From a bacterium (lineage in GTDB: Bacteria > Zhuqueibacterota > Zhuqueibacteria > Residuimicrobiales > Krinioviventaceae): a DNA stretch of 13,638 nt. Within the stretch, counting starts at the first letter, position 1, and every line of letters starts with the position of its first letter. Location: contig JAJRST010000024.1 in the NCBI GenBank assembly GCA_024278645.1, forward strand, positions 1 to 13,638. Reading direction: 5' to 3'. Positions 7,542 to 13,638 of the stretch are shown here, one piece after another. The notes under the pieces are model-generated. The model saw only the letters and a program-made list of their open reading frames with translations, made no database searches and was not told the origin of the DNA. The translations under genes and the position numbers were made by a program.

Positions 7542-8843
7542 CTATCTAAGAAGCGTCATACGTTTTACAGAGATAAAGCTTTTTGTCGACAATCGGTAGA
7601 AATAAATTCCGCTTGCGATATCCGGCGCCGGCCATTGAAACTCGTGCGCTCCGGGCGACAGAACGCCGCTATAAATGACATCAACACGCCTTCCCCAAAT
7701 ATCGTAAACGGAAAGAGAGATGTTCTCTTGCGAGGGAACGAGCACTGTGATAGTGGTCTGCGAATTGAAAGGATTGGGAAAATTTTGCTGCAACTTGAAA
7801 TCGACAGGAAAGTTTTCGGATCGGGAATCGATGAACGCGGCGTCCAGCAATTTTGACAAGACATCTTTTTCGATCACCCGCTGCTCAAGTATTCGATGTG
7901 CCTTGTCGTTCAAGTGGATGTTGTCGCCGGAATTGAATTCCGGTTTTATTGTCCCGTCTTCATTCGCAAGCCCATTCCAGAAATCTATCGCCTTTTCGCC
8001 GAACCTTGAAAATGTCGAATCGCGCATAGCCATGAGATTTTGTCTTTGAGAAGAAGATAAATTTCGCGGCTGCGTTGTTGTAATCCAGACCGGTACGTTT
8101 TTTTCACCGGCTTTGGCGAGTACAGAATCGTAATTGGCCAACTGTTCGGCGACCGAATAGTTACGCGCCGCATCATTTGACGGAAGATTGATGATAATCA
8201 CATCGGCGTCGAGCAATAATGCAGTGGTGATGTTATGACCGACAGATGGGGCGGGCCGATTGCCCGGCGGCTGAAAGTCGTCCGGCATCAAATGATAGGT
8301 GGTATAGCCGCCAACAGCTAAATTTACAACATTGCTGGTTGTGTTCAGTTGGTAAAGATGTTTGCGATACCGATTCACCCACGCGCTGTCGCTGGAACTC
8401 GGCCCGACGCCGGCGGCGGTGGATGAACCGAGAACGACAATTTTAATCTGTGATCCGTCATTTTCGATAATCCGAAACGTGGCGGCGCTTTGGTCAAAAA
8501 TATCCACGTTATCATTGTCGGAGACTCGCATCAAACAGTCGTCCGAGATAAAAGCAGGCACGCTCCAGGAAAATCTGTGCCGCGCCGCCTCTGTGATCAG
8601 AAGCGTATTCCAGTTTGCGCCGTGATCGGCTGAAAATTCAATCCTTACCGTTTGAACGCCTAGGCTTTTCCACATTATATCCGGCCTTGCCCCTGCTTGC
8701 CATATTTCTCCTCCAACAGGCGAGAGCAAGGTTATGGAAGCATCGTCGACGCTGGCTATCTCGGCATCTCTTTGCTGACCGCTCAACGTCGCAAAACTAA
8801 GCGCCGGAATCAAAAAGCAAACTACGATAAACAAACGTTTCAT
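7542..8843 (-). CDS. Secreted SGNH/GDSL hydrolase (carbohydrate esterase-like) with N-terminal Ig-like and C-terminal T9SS sorting domains
   Basis: Predicted serine esterase, possibly removing acetyl groups from polysaccharides. The ATG at 8843 is preferred over in-frame ATGs at 8867 and 8849 because AGGA (8851-8854) lies 7 bases upstream and a classic signal peptide follows (MKRLFIVVCFLIPALSFA, 1-18). The Ig-like domain is about 35-127 (SPVGGEIWQAG, SADHGANWN). The SGNH domain is about 132-340: block I VVLGSSTAAG (nucleophile Ser141), block II NLAVGG (Gly178), block III INLPSND (Asn223), block V DNIHLND (Asp307, His310). The sorting domain is about 351-433 (QQNFPNPFNSQTT, ending MTLLR). All catalytic blocks are present, so it should be active. 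It is the first gene of the four-gene leftward operon, directly downstream of the HTCS. The carbohydrate esterase family cannot be told by eye. Confidence 0.9.
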   Translation of the reverse strand: MKRLFIVVCFLIPALSFATLSGQQRDAEIASVDDASITLLSPVGGEIWQAGARPDIMWKSLGVQTVRIEFSADHGANWNTLLITEAARHRFSWSVPAFISDDCLMRVSDNDNVDIFDQSAATFRIIENDGSQIKIVVLGSSTAAGVGPSSSDSAWVNRYRKHLYQLNTTSNVVNLAVGGYTTYHLMPDDFQPPGNRPAPSVGHNITTALLLDADVIIINLPSNDAARNYSVAEQLANYDSVLAKAGEKNVPVWITTTQPRNLSSSQRQNLMAMRDSTFSRFGEKAIDFWNGLANEDGTIKPEFNSGDNIHLNDKAHRILEQRVIEKDVLSKLLDAAFIDSRSENFPVDFKLQQNFPNPFNSQTTITVLVPSQENISLSVYDIWGRRVDVIYSGVLSPGAHEFQWPAPDIASGIYFYRLSTKSFISVKRMTLLR

Positions 8844-8850
8844 TGCCATA

Positions 8851-8854
8851 TCCT
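8851..8854 (-). promoter_or_regulatory. Shine-Dalgarno site fixing the start of the SGNH hydrolase
   Basis: AGGA within AAAAGGAT on the minus strand, 7 bases before the ATG at 8841-8843. The two upstream in-frame ATGs have no comparable site, and the one at 8849 would begin within 1 base of it. Confidence 0.7.
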
Positions 8855-8941
8855 TTTCGTTTAACATACATCACTGTGTAGCAAAACAAACAAATTCTGA
8901 CGCCGCTAATTTAGATGTTTTAGCTGCCAAAGTCTCGGCAC

Positions 8942-8971
8942 ATAGTAACAAATTTTATGACTATTGTAACA
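8942..8971 (-). promoter_or_regulatory. Candidate operator: two direct TGTTACWAT repeats 21 bp apart
   Basis: Reading the minus strand, TGTTACAAT (8963-8971) and TGTTACTAT (8942-8950) are the same 9-mer with one mismatch, in the same orientation, with starts 21 bp apart (two helical turns). This is the geometry of AraC-type activator half-sites such as araI1/I2. They lie about 100-130 bases upstream of the esterase start, the first gene of the operon, and just downstream of an HTCS whose output domain is AraC-type. I see no convincing -35/-10 pair after them. Binding by this HTCS is an inference from geometry and position. Confidence 0.45.
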
Positions 8972-9042
8972 TTCGGATGGAAAAGGCGGGGCAGGCGCAT
9001 TATTTTTGGTAAATTGCCAAAACGGTCGGCGGGATGCTTTGG

Positions 9043-10806
9043 CTATTTCTCCGAAGCGCCGGCAATGTACTCGGAAGGCGATTTCCCGTACTGTCTGCGG
9101 AAGCAGCGGGCAAAATAGGTTAAATCATTGAACCCCACGGCATAGGCGACTTCTGTAATGGTTATCCTCTTTTTCTTCAGCAGTTGCTCAGCCCGTTGCA
9201 AACGATATTTTCGAATGAATTCATGGACGGTTTGGTTGGTTAGTGCGCGCATTTTTCGATATAACTGCATGCGGCTCATGCCAATCATTTTGCTCAGCGC
9301 CTCGGCGTTAAAATCCGGATCGGCAATATTCTCTTCGATATTTTTGACAACTCGCTTTAGAAACTTTTCATCAATGGTGGTCATCTCCTTGGCATGGCCC
9401 GGAAAAACTACTTGCCGGCTAAAACGGTCCCGTAAGTTCTGCCGCGACATCAAAAGATTAGCGACTTGCATCTTGAGCACATCCATGCTGAACGGTTTCG
9501 GGAGATAAACATCGGCGCCACAGGCAAGGGCTTTGATTCGATGTTCATGCGATGTCTGCGCGGTAAGCAAGATAATTGGGATGTGACTGCTGCGTTCATC
9601 TCCTTTTAACCGTCGACAAAGCTCATCGCCGTTCATGTGCGGCATCATCACATCGGAAATGATAATATCGGGAATCGTTTCAAAAGCAATGCGCGAACCT
9701 TCCATGCCGTCTTTTGCAGTGAACAGGCGATATTCTTTACCGAATTCATCGGCGATATAATTAAGCAGCTCCTGGTCGTCCTCAATAATCAGCATAGAAG
9801 CGGCTTCTTTTTTCGGCGTTGCGTTTCGGGCGGCCGCCGCAGGCGCGATGAATTCATGGTCCGAGGACAGATTCTTCTCCCCTATATGCAAATTTATATG
9901 TCCCAGGAGCTGCCGTTTTTCCAGATACTCCAAATCAACGGGCAGCCATACGGTAAACACACTTCCCTTTCCCGGGACGCTTTGCACGGCGATCTCGCCA
10001 TCATAAATTCTGATCAACTCGTAAACAAGCGCCAACCCCACGCCGCTGCTGTATTTAATTTTCTGCGCCTCGTTGGTCTGATAAAAGCGTTCAAAAATGT
10101 GTTTTATTTCTCCATCAGACAAACCGCCTCCCGTATCTCGAATGACGATTTCCGCATATTGCCCGGCCGTATTTTCCGTATTTCTCGATTTGTTAAAATC
10201 GATTTCTTGTCCTTTTTTTATATCCACAGCAACGGCGATCCTGCCCTTATCCGGTGTGAATTTGAAGGCATTGGAAAGAAGATTATAAATTATTTTATCA
10301 ACTTTATCGGGATCGAACCAGGTATTAAAGGCTTCTACTTTCGCTTCAAAGCGAAAATCAATGTCATGCATTCCGGCGTATTCACGAAACGCCCGTGTTG
10401 TCTTTTGCACAAATTGAATAAAATCGCCCCTGGCAAGATCAAGCGACAACTCGCCCGCCTCCATTTTGTGCACATCCAAAAGTTGATCGGTCATGCGCAG
10501 CAAGCGATGTGCGTTGCGGTATATGACTTCAAGCGGCTTTTTTATTTTTTCAGGCGTATCTTTTGCGCGAACAAGTCGCTCAAGCGGACTGAGGATCAAG
10601 GTGACCGGCGTGCGTATCTCGTGCGATACGTTGGCATAAAAACGAGATTTGGCTTGATCCAGCTCGGTCATCTTTTCCAGTTCCAGGTGTTCCAGTTTCA
10701 GGGCGTTCTTTAAACGCTCCCTGGAAATAAAATAATTCATCGTCAAATAAACGGCCGCCAGGGCAAAAAGGGCGTAGAACAGATAAGCCCACCATGTTTT
10801 CCAAAA
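9043..10806 (-). CDS. HTCS fragment 4: transmembrane helix, histidine kinase, receiver and AraC DNA-binding domain
   Basis: This is the in-frame remainder after the frameshift, from FWKTWWAYL onward. It keeps every catalytic residue: His codon 10621-10623, kinase N and G boxes (NLLSNAF, DTGGGLSD), receiver Asp codon 9652-9654 within IIISDVMMPHMNG, the YLPKPF lysine, and a full AraC helix-turn-helix ending YGKSPSEYI. The frame stays open to 10947, but residues read before 10806 do not match the Y_Y_Y domain encoded there in the other frame and are not native. No clear ribosome binding site marks a new start; the first in-frame ATG after the lesion is at 10740 (MNYFISRER), inside the membrane helix. 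Confidence 0.85.
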   Translation of the reverse strand, partial: FWKTWWAYLFYALFALAAVYLTMNYFISRERLKNALKLEHLELEKMTELDQAKSRFYANVSHEIRTPVTLILSPLERLVRAKDTPEKIKKPLEVIYRNAHRLLRMTDQLLDVHKMEAGELSLDLARGDFIQFVQKTTRAFREYAGMHDIDFRFEAKVEAFNTWFDPDKVDKIIYNLLSNAFKFTPDKGRIAVAVDIKKGQEIDFNKSRNTENTAGQYAEIVIRDTGGGLSDGEIKHIFERFYQTNEAQKIKYSSGVGLALVYELIRIYDGEIAVQSVPGKGSVFTVWLPVDLEYLEKRQLLGHINLHIGEKNLSSDHEFIAPAAAARNATPKKEAASMLIIEDDQELLNYIADEFGKEYRLFTAKDGMEGSRIAFETIPDIIISDVMMPHMNGDELCRRLKGDERSSHIPIILLTAQTSHEHRIKALACGADVYLPKPFSMDVLKMQVANLLMSRQNLRDRFSRQVVFPGHAKEMTTIDEKFLKRVVKNIEENIADPDFNAEALSKMIGMSRMQLYRKMRALTNQTVHEFIRKYRLQRAEQLLKKKRITITEVAYAVGFNDLTYFARCFRRQYGKSPSEYIAGASEK

Positions 10807-11678
10807 GGCGGGCGAACAACTATTTTGATCGCCGTCCCGGCTTCGTTCCAAACGCCGTCGTTGTTCGCCCCCTTGACGCGAAAATAGTATTCCCCGGGAT
10901 CCAGATTGGTATAAACGGCAGTCCTCTTGTCGCCGACATAATTCCAATCGCTTTCAAAGCCATCCAGCATGTAGGCATATTGGTTTTTACGGGGAAAAAT
11001 ATAATTGAGCGCGGTAAACTCAAAGGCGATAATGGATTGTTTGTAGGACAACGTCAATTCTTGCGTCCTGCTGATGTGCTTTTTAAGAGGCGAACCCGGT
11101 GCGCCGATGGCAACAGGCTTGTTGAAAATCTCAAAGTTTGTAATAACGATCGGCGGGACATAGGGATTTTTGACAAGACTGTCGGGATGAAAAACATTAA
11201 AGCCGTTGACGCCGCCAATAAATATTTCGCCGTTGCGGGTGCGGTAGATGCTCTTACGATAAAATTCATTGCCCTGCAAACCGTCCGAAGCGTCATAGTT
11301 CTTGAAAACTTCCAGACTTGGATCGAATCGCGATATTCCTTTATTATTGCTGATCCAGAGCATGCCGTGCCCATCTTCGATAATGCCTTTGATAAAGTTG
11401 TTGGCGAGACCGTTTTTTGTCGTATAACGCGTGAAATCACCCGTCGCCCGATGAAAACGATTGAGACCGTTTGTCGTCCCCACCCATAAGGTCGAATCGC
11501 CTGCCAGGTAAAGGCAGACCACAAATCCTTCCGTCAAACTATGCGCATCGTTGGCATCGTGCCGAAAACGAACGAATGTCCTGCTGTTTATATCAAAATA
11601 ATTGAGTCCCGTGGCGGCGCCAATCCATAAATTGCCGTCATAATCCTCGATGATGCTGTTGACCAGGTTGTCGCTCAA
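10743..11678 (-). CDS. HTCS fragment 3: end of the beta-propeller plus Y_Y_Y domain
   Basis: It contains propeller repeats (IIEDYDGNLWIGAATGLNYFD, STLWVGTTNGLNRF, GMLWISNNKGISRF, EIFIGGVNGFNVFHPD) and the Y_Y_Y domain (NQYAYMLDGFESDWNYVG, TNLDPGEYYFRVKGANNDG). Native sequence ends at RPPF near 10806; the last 19 residues up to the stop at 10743 are an out-of-frame reading caused by the lost base. The first possible start is a TTG at 11678, with GGAGG 11 bases upstream. It lies in the same frame as the preceding fragment, separated only by the TAG at 11712-11714. It has no signal peptide of its own. Confidence 0.75.
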   Translation of the reverse strand: MSDNLVNSIIEDYDGNLWIGAATGLNYFDINSRTFVRFRHDANDAHSLTEGFVVCLYLAGDSTLWVGTTNGLNRFHRATGDFTRYTTKNGLANNFIKGIIEDGHGMLWISNNKGISRFDPSLEVFKNYDASDGLQGNEFYRKSIYRTRNGEIFIGGVNGFNVFHPDSLVKNPYVPPIVITNFEIFNKPVAIGAPGSPLKKHISRTQELTLSYKQSIIAFEFTALNYIFPRKNQYAYMLDGFESDWNYVGDKRTAVYTNLDPGEYYFRVKGANNDGVWNEAGTAIKIVVRPPFGKHGGLICSTPFLPWRPFI

Positions 11679-11711
11679 CCCGCTGTTAGCCTCCGTAAAA
11701 GTTCGAAAAGT

Positions 11712-12446
11712 CTATCGGCTCTCATCGAAATAACTCAGCCCGGCCCCATAGGCGCATACCCAGAGCACACCGGACCGATCCCTGCAAACGCCAAAAACGT
11801 TATTGGAACCCAGATTGCTGTTCTGCGTTGTATATTGCTTGAAAAATTCGTTTTCCCTGTCAAACAAAAGCAGGCCGCCTCGCCAGGCGCCGAGCCAGAA
11901 CGCGCCATTATTGTCCTCGTACAGCGTGAGAATTGCATCGCTTTTTATTTCGCTGTTTTTCGTCGTATATCGCTTGAATGCGCCGCTTTGGCGATTGAAC
12001 AAATTCAGACCGCCGCCGTCTGTGGCGACCCACATTCTTCCTTTTGAATCCTCAAGGAATCCGGATACTGCATTGCTGCTCAGACTTTGTTGGTTTCCCG
12101 GGTAATTCTTAAAATGTTTGAAATAGTTTGCATAACGCGAAAGCATGTACACGCCGCCGGCGAATGTGCCGATCCAGAGATTCTCCGTACGATCGACAAA
12201 CAATGTCCAAATCGATTTATGCTGCAAGCCCCTATTTTCTCCCGTATCCTGAAAATGTAAATGCAGCCCATCGGCGCCCACGCTATAGCAGGCGAGCCCG
12301 GCATCTTCGGTTCCCACCCAAAGCATGCCTTTGCGGTCAAAAACGAGCGAGAGGATAAAGTTGCTGTTTATCCTGAATCCTCCGCTATGTGCGGAAAAAT
12401 GATCAATTTCCGGCGCCCCCTGCCGGCGCATTTTCACTCGGAACAA
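11712..12446 (-). CDS. HTCS fragment 2: middle blades of the periplasmic beta-propeller
   Basis: It consists only of Reg_prop-type repeats (GMLWVGTEDAGLACY, ENLWIGTFAGGVYML, GRMWVATDGGGLNLF, GAFWLGAWRGGLLLF, GVLWVCAYGAGLSYF). Coding potential continues upstream without interruption to the TAA at 12489-12491, where GPDGSVWIGTHGGGLFRV completes a blade begun in the N-terminal fragment. A TTG at 12446 is the first start codon after the stop; a GTG at 12437 lies about 10 bases from a GGAGGA. Without a signal peptide, a separately made product would stay in the cytoplasm. Confidence 0.75.
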   Translation of the reverse strand: MFRVKMRRQGAPEIDHFSAHSGGFRINSNFILSLVFDRKGMLWVGTEDAGLACYSVGADGLHLHFQDTGENRGLQHKSIWTLFVDRTENLWIGTFAGGVYMLSRYANYFKHFKNYPGNQQSLSSNAVSGFLEDSKGRMWVATDGGGLNLFNRQSGAFKRYTTKNSEIKSDAILTLYEDNNGAFWLGAWRGGLLLFDRENEFFKQYTTQNSNLGSNNVFGVCRDRSGVLWVCAYGAGLSYFDESR

Positions 12447-12488
12447 TCCTCCGCCGTGAGTGCCGATCCAAACAGAGCCGTCCGGCCC

Positions 12489-13178
12489 TTAAGCAAAACT
12501 GGTGACCGCCGAGCGGATGCTTAATCGCCCCTCTCCTGCGATGTGCTCAAAGCGATCCTGCCGGGGATGGTAAACATCCACGTGACCGCTCCACGAACCG
12601 ACCCATAATCGAGAGTGACTGTCCATAAACAAAGTACGCAGTGAATTGCTGCTCAAGCTGCCGGGGACATTGCTTTGATGAACGAAATAACGACTGCGGC
12701 CCGTTGCATGATTGTAATTCACCAACCCCTGACCGTTGCTGATAAACCAAATTACTCCGGAGCTGTCTCCGACAATCGACCGAACGCTGTTGTCATCATA
12801 TTCCGATGCCTCCCGTTTGAGCAGTTCTATCCGTCTGAAACGATCCAACTCGTGATCATACAAATTCAGGCCATCGCGCGTCCCCACCCACACATTGCCG
12901 TTGTTGTCTTTAAAGAGAGACCATACGGCGTTATCGTTCAGGCTTGCGCCGTCGTCGCTATGGCGATAAACGGTAAAGTTATAGCCGTCATATTTGTTGA
13001 GACCATCATAAGTGCCGAACCATAAAAAGCCGTCGTCGTCCTGGCAAATACTGGTAATTGTGGATTGCGACAAGCCGTGTTCCGTGGTGAGGTGCTCAAA
13101 ACGTGGATTAGCAAACTGAGAGAGGAGAATTGAAGGTAAGAATAGGAAGAATAGCATTCCCGAACGCTGTAAAAACAT
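12489..13178 (-). CDS. HTCS fragment 1: signal peptide and first beta-propeller blades
   Basis: The 229 residues start at an ATG with GAGGA at 13187-13191. A signal peptide (MLFFLFLPSILLSQ core) is followed by the standard HTCS opening (FEHLTTEHGLSQSTITSICQD) and Reg_prop repeats (GFLWFGTYDGLNKYDG, GNVWVGTRDGLNLYD, GVIWFISNGQGLVNY, SRLWVGSWSGHVDVY). It ends prematurely at TAA in the middle of the next blade (AVTSFA-stop-GPDGSVWIGT). If translated it would be an exported partial propeller with no signalling output. Confidence 0.8.
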   Translation of the reverse strand: MFLQRSGMLFFLFLPSILLSQFANPRFEHLTTEHGLSQSTITSICQDDDGFLWFGTYDGLNKYDGYNFTVYRHSDDGASLNDNAVWSLFKDNNGNVWVGTRDGLNLYDHELDRFRRIELLKREASEYDDNSVRSIVGDSSGVIWFISNGQGLVNYNHATGRSRYFVHQSNVPGSLSSNSLRTLFMDSHSRLWVGSWSGHVDVYHPRQDRFEHIAGEGRLSIRSAVTSFA

Positions 13179-13186
13179 TGCGGATA

Positions 13187-13191
13187 TCCTC
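13187..13191 (-). promoter_or_regulatory. Shine-Dalgarno site for the HTCS gene
   Basis: GAGGA on the minus strand with 8 bases to the ATG at 13176-13178. It lies in the 48-base gap after the stop of the upstream hydrolase, which leaves little room for a separate promoter and suggests read-through from that gene. Confidence 0.65.
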
Positions 13192-13226
13192 GATAACCTG
13201 AAATTGCAAAAAATAGATCCTCAAAA

Positions 13227-13638
13227 TTACATTTCAAACTGTCTCTTCGCTTCGCCGATCACATCAATCGCTTGCAAATGATGCTCGCGGAACTGTTTCA
13301 GCGTCGGCTTCCAGGGCGTCTGCAAGAATCCGAACAAGCCGGAGGAGATGTTTTTCATACAGTACTCCACGGTCATGCCGAAATTTTGCGGATGCGACCA
13401 GTTGCTGCCGGTGGGAATTTGGTCGTAGCCGTTGGCGGCGAGAACCTTGTAGGCGGCGGGCATTTTTCTGTTGTCTTTTTTTTCAGCGTCAAATTTAACG
13501 CCATAATACCAGTTGCTCTGCAGCACATCTTTTGGCATTTTTTCCAGGAATGGCTGCTGATGACGCCAGATATAATCCGACCAGATCCACGGGCGCACGT
13601 TATGCTCTCGCAGAATATCGCAATAAAAGTTGAAATCA
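13227..13638 (-). CDS. C-terminal fragment of a probable glycoside hydrolase (possibly GH20-like), 5' end outside window
   Basis: The frame is open to the window edge (DFNFYCDILREHNVRPWIW), so the GTG at 13598 is internal. The visible 136 or so residues contain an aromatic-rich segment, RPWIWSDYIWRH, then KMPKDVLQSNWYYG, a conserved-looking GYDQIPTGSNW, and an ending GFLQTPWKPT followed by a helical tail. This pattern (strand-end Trp/Asp, then further strands reading as an (alpha/beta)8 barrel end) resembles the last part of TIM-barrel sugar hydrolases, and I recall similar text in proteins annotated near family 20; that family call is weak. Unlike the four secreted proteins downstream, it has no T9SS sorting domain and ends in QFEM. 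It precedes the HTCS by 48 bases on the same strand and may be co-transcribed with it. Confidence 0.55.
   Translation of the reverse strand, partial: DFNFYCDILREHNVRPWIWSDYIWRHQQPFLEKMPKDVLQSNWYYGVKFDAEKKDNRKMPAAYKVLAANGYDQIPTGSNWSHPQNFGMTVEYCMKNISSGLFGFLQTPWKPTLKQFREHHLQAIDVIGEAKRQFEM

Larger units (their letters stand above)
9043..13178 (-). pseudogene. Hybrid two-component system regulator (HTCS), interrupted by two in-frame stops and one frameshift
   Basis: One-protein regulator that senses sugars in the periplasm and activates carbohydrate genes. Restoring one base gives 1378 residues, normal for HTCSs. Order: signal peptide 1-21 (MFLQRSG..., start at 13178 with GAGGA 8 bases upstream); Reg_prop beta-propeller repeats (xLWxGTxxGLNxx) about 25-690; Y_Y_Y domain about 700-790; transmembrane helix about 797-817; HisKA with phospho-His853 in SHEIRTP; HATPase with NLLSNAFKFT, DTGGG and GVGLAL; receiver with acceptor Asp1176 and Lys1228; AraC HTH about 1270-1375. 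Lesions: TAA at 12489-12491 (residue 230); TAG at 11712-11714 (residue 489); one base missing in an A run at 10803-10806 (residue 792). Sequence on both sides of each lesion continues the same domain, so this is one ancestral gene. TAA and TAG end intact neighbours, so recoding is unlikely. Either recent decay or sequence error fits. It starts 48 bases after the upstream hydrolase. Confidence 0.9.

Noticed and set aside
8872..8941. Sigma-70 type -35/-10 or Bacteroidota-type -33/-7 promoter for the esterase operon
   Set aside because: TTGGCA and TAAATT are present on the minus strand but only about 11 bases apart, and no TTTG/TAnnTTTG pair has correct spacing, so no promoter is called.
9004..9022. 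Short inverted repeat TTTTGG/CCAAAA just after the HTCS stop, considered as its terminator
   Set aside because: It has only two GC pairs in the stem and no U-tract on the minus strand. A competing pairing (9016-9021 with 9038-9043) is equally weak.
9637..10713. Long open frame on the plus strand (about 358 codons) opposite the HTCS kinase/receiver region
   Set aside because: The minus strand here encodes unmistakable kinase and receiver motifs. The plus reading has no known motif and is explained as a shadow of the codon bias.
10794..11489. Plus-strand open frame of about 231 codons opposite the HTCS propeller and Y_Y_Y region
   Set aside because: It is antisense to clear Reg_prop repeats and has no recognisable domain or convincing start context.
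11712..12491. Stop-codon reassignment or selenocysteine/pyrrolysine-like readthrough as the reason for the HTCS stops
   Set aside because: Two different stops (TAA and TAG) are involved, and both, plus TGA, properly end intact genes in this window. No recoding element is evident.
1..13638. tRNA, rRNA, CRISPR arrays, insertion sequences, prophage or defence genes
   Set aside because: I read for these and saw no repeat-spacer pattern, transposase, terminal inverted repeats, cloverleaf-like sequence or phage/defence motifs.

Overview
This is chromosomal sequence from a Gram-negative bacterium, most likely of the FCB superphylum (Calditrichota, KSB1, Ignavibacteria or a related lineage). The main evidence is that four consecutive secreted proteins end in a type A type-IX-secretion (T9SS) / FlgD-like C-terminal sorting domain with an N[YF]PNPFN motif. 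They lie beside a very large hybrid two-component regulator (HTCS), which is typical of polysaccharide-degrading members of this group. The phylum itself cannot be fixed from the window.

Layout. Bases 1-1188 (+) hold the 3' two thirds of ftsH, entering just after the Walker A motif. A hairpin at 1207-1232 separates it from everything that follows, which is all on the minus strand. Read in the direction of transcription (right to left), the minus strand carries: the 3' end of a probable glycoside hydrolase (13227 to the window edge); an HTCS gene (9043-13178) broken by two in-frame stops and one single-base frameshift; a 199-base gap with a two-site AraC-type operator candidate; then an apparent operon of four secreted proteins. 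These are an SGNH/GDSL esterase-like protein (7542-8843), a right-handed beta-helix protein of polysaccharide-lyase type (5668-7539), a non-catalytic multi-module carbohydrate-binding protein (3130-5634), and a family 16 glucanase (1245-3044).

Working together, this looks like a carbohydrate-degradation locus. The HTCS would sense an oligosaccharide in the periplasm through its beta-propeller and switch on the operon through its AraC DNA-binding domain. The esterase, beta-helix enzyme, binding protein and glucanase would be exported through Sec and T9SS to the cell surface or medium. No SusC/SusD-type transporter is visible in the window. The substrate is inferred only: the GH16 type suggests a mixed-linkage or related beta-glucan.

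Most notable: (1) the GH16 domain is circularly permuted, with the part that normally forms its N-terminus placed after its C-terminal strand, as in the Fibrobacter succinogenes lichenase, and here joined to Ig-like, malectin-like and T9SS sorting modules; (2) the HTCS is complete in domain content but interrupted three times, while all neighbouring genes are intact; (3) a 9-bp direct repeat spaced exactly 21 bp lies upstream of the secreted-enzyme operon.
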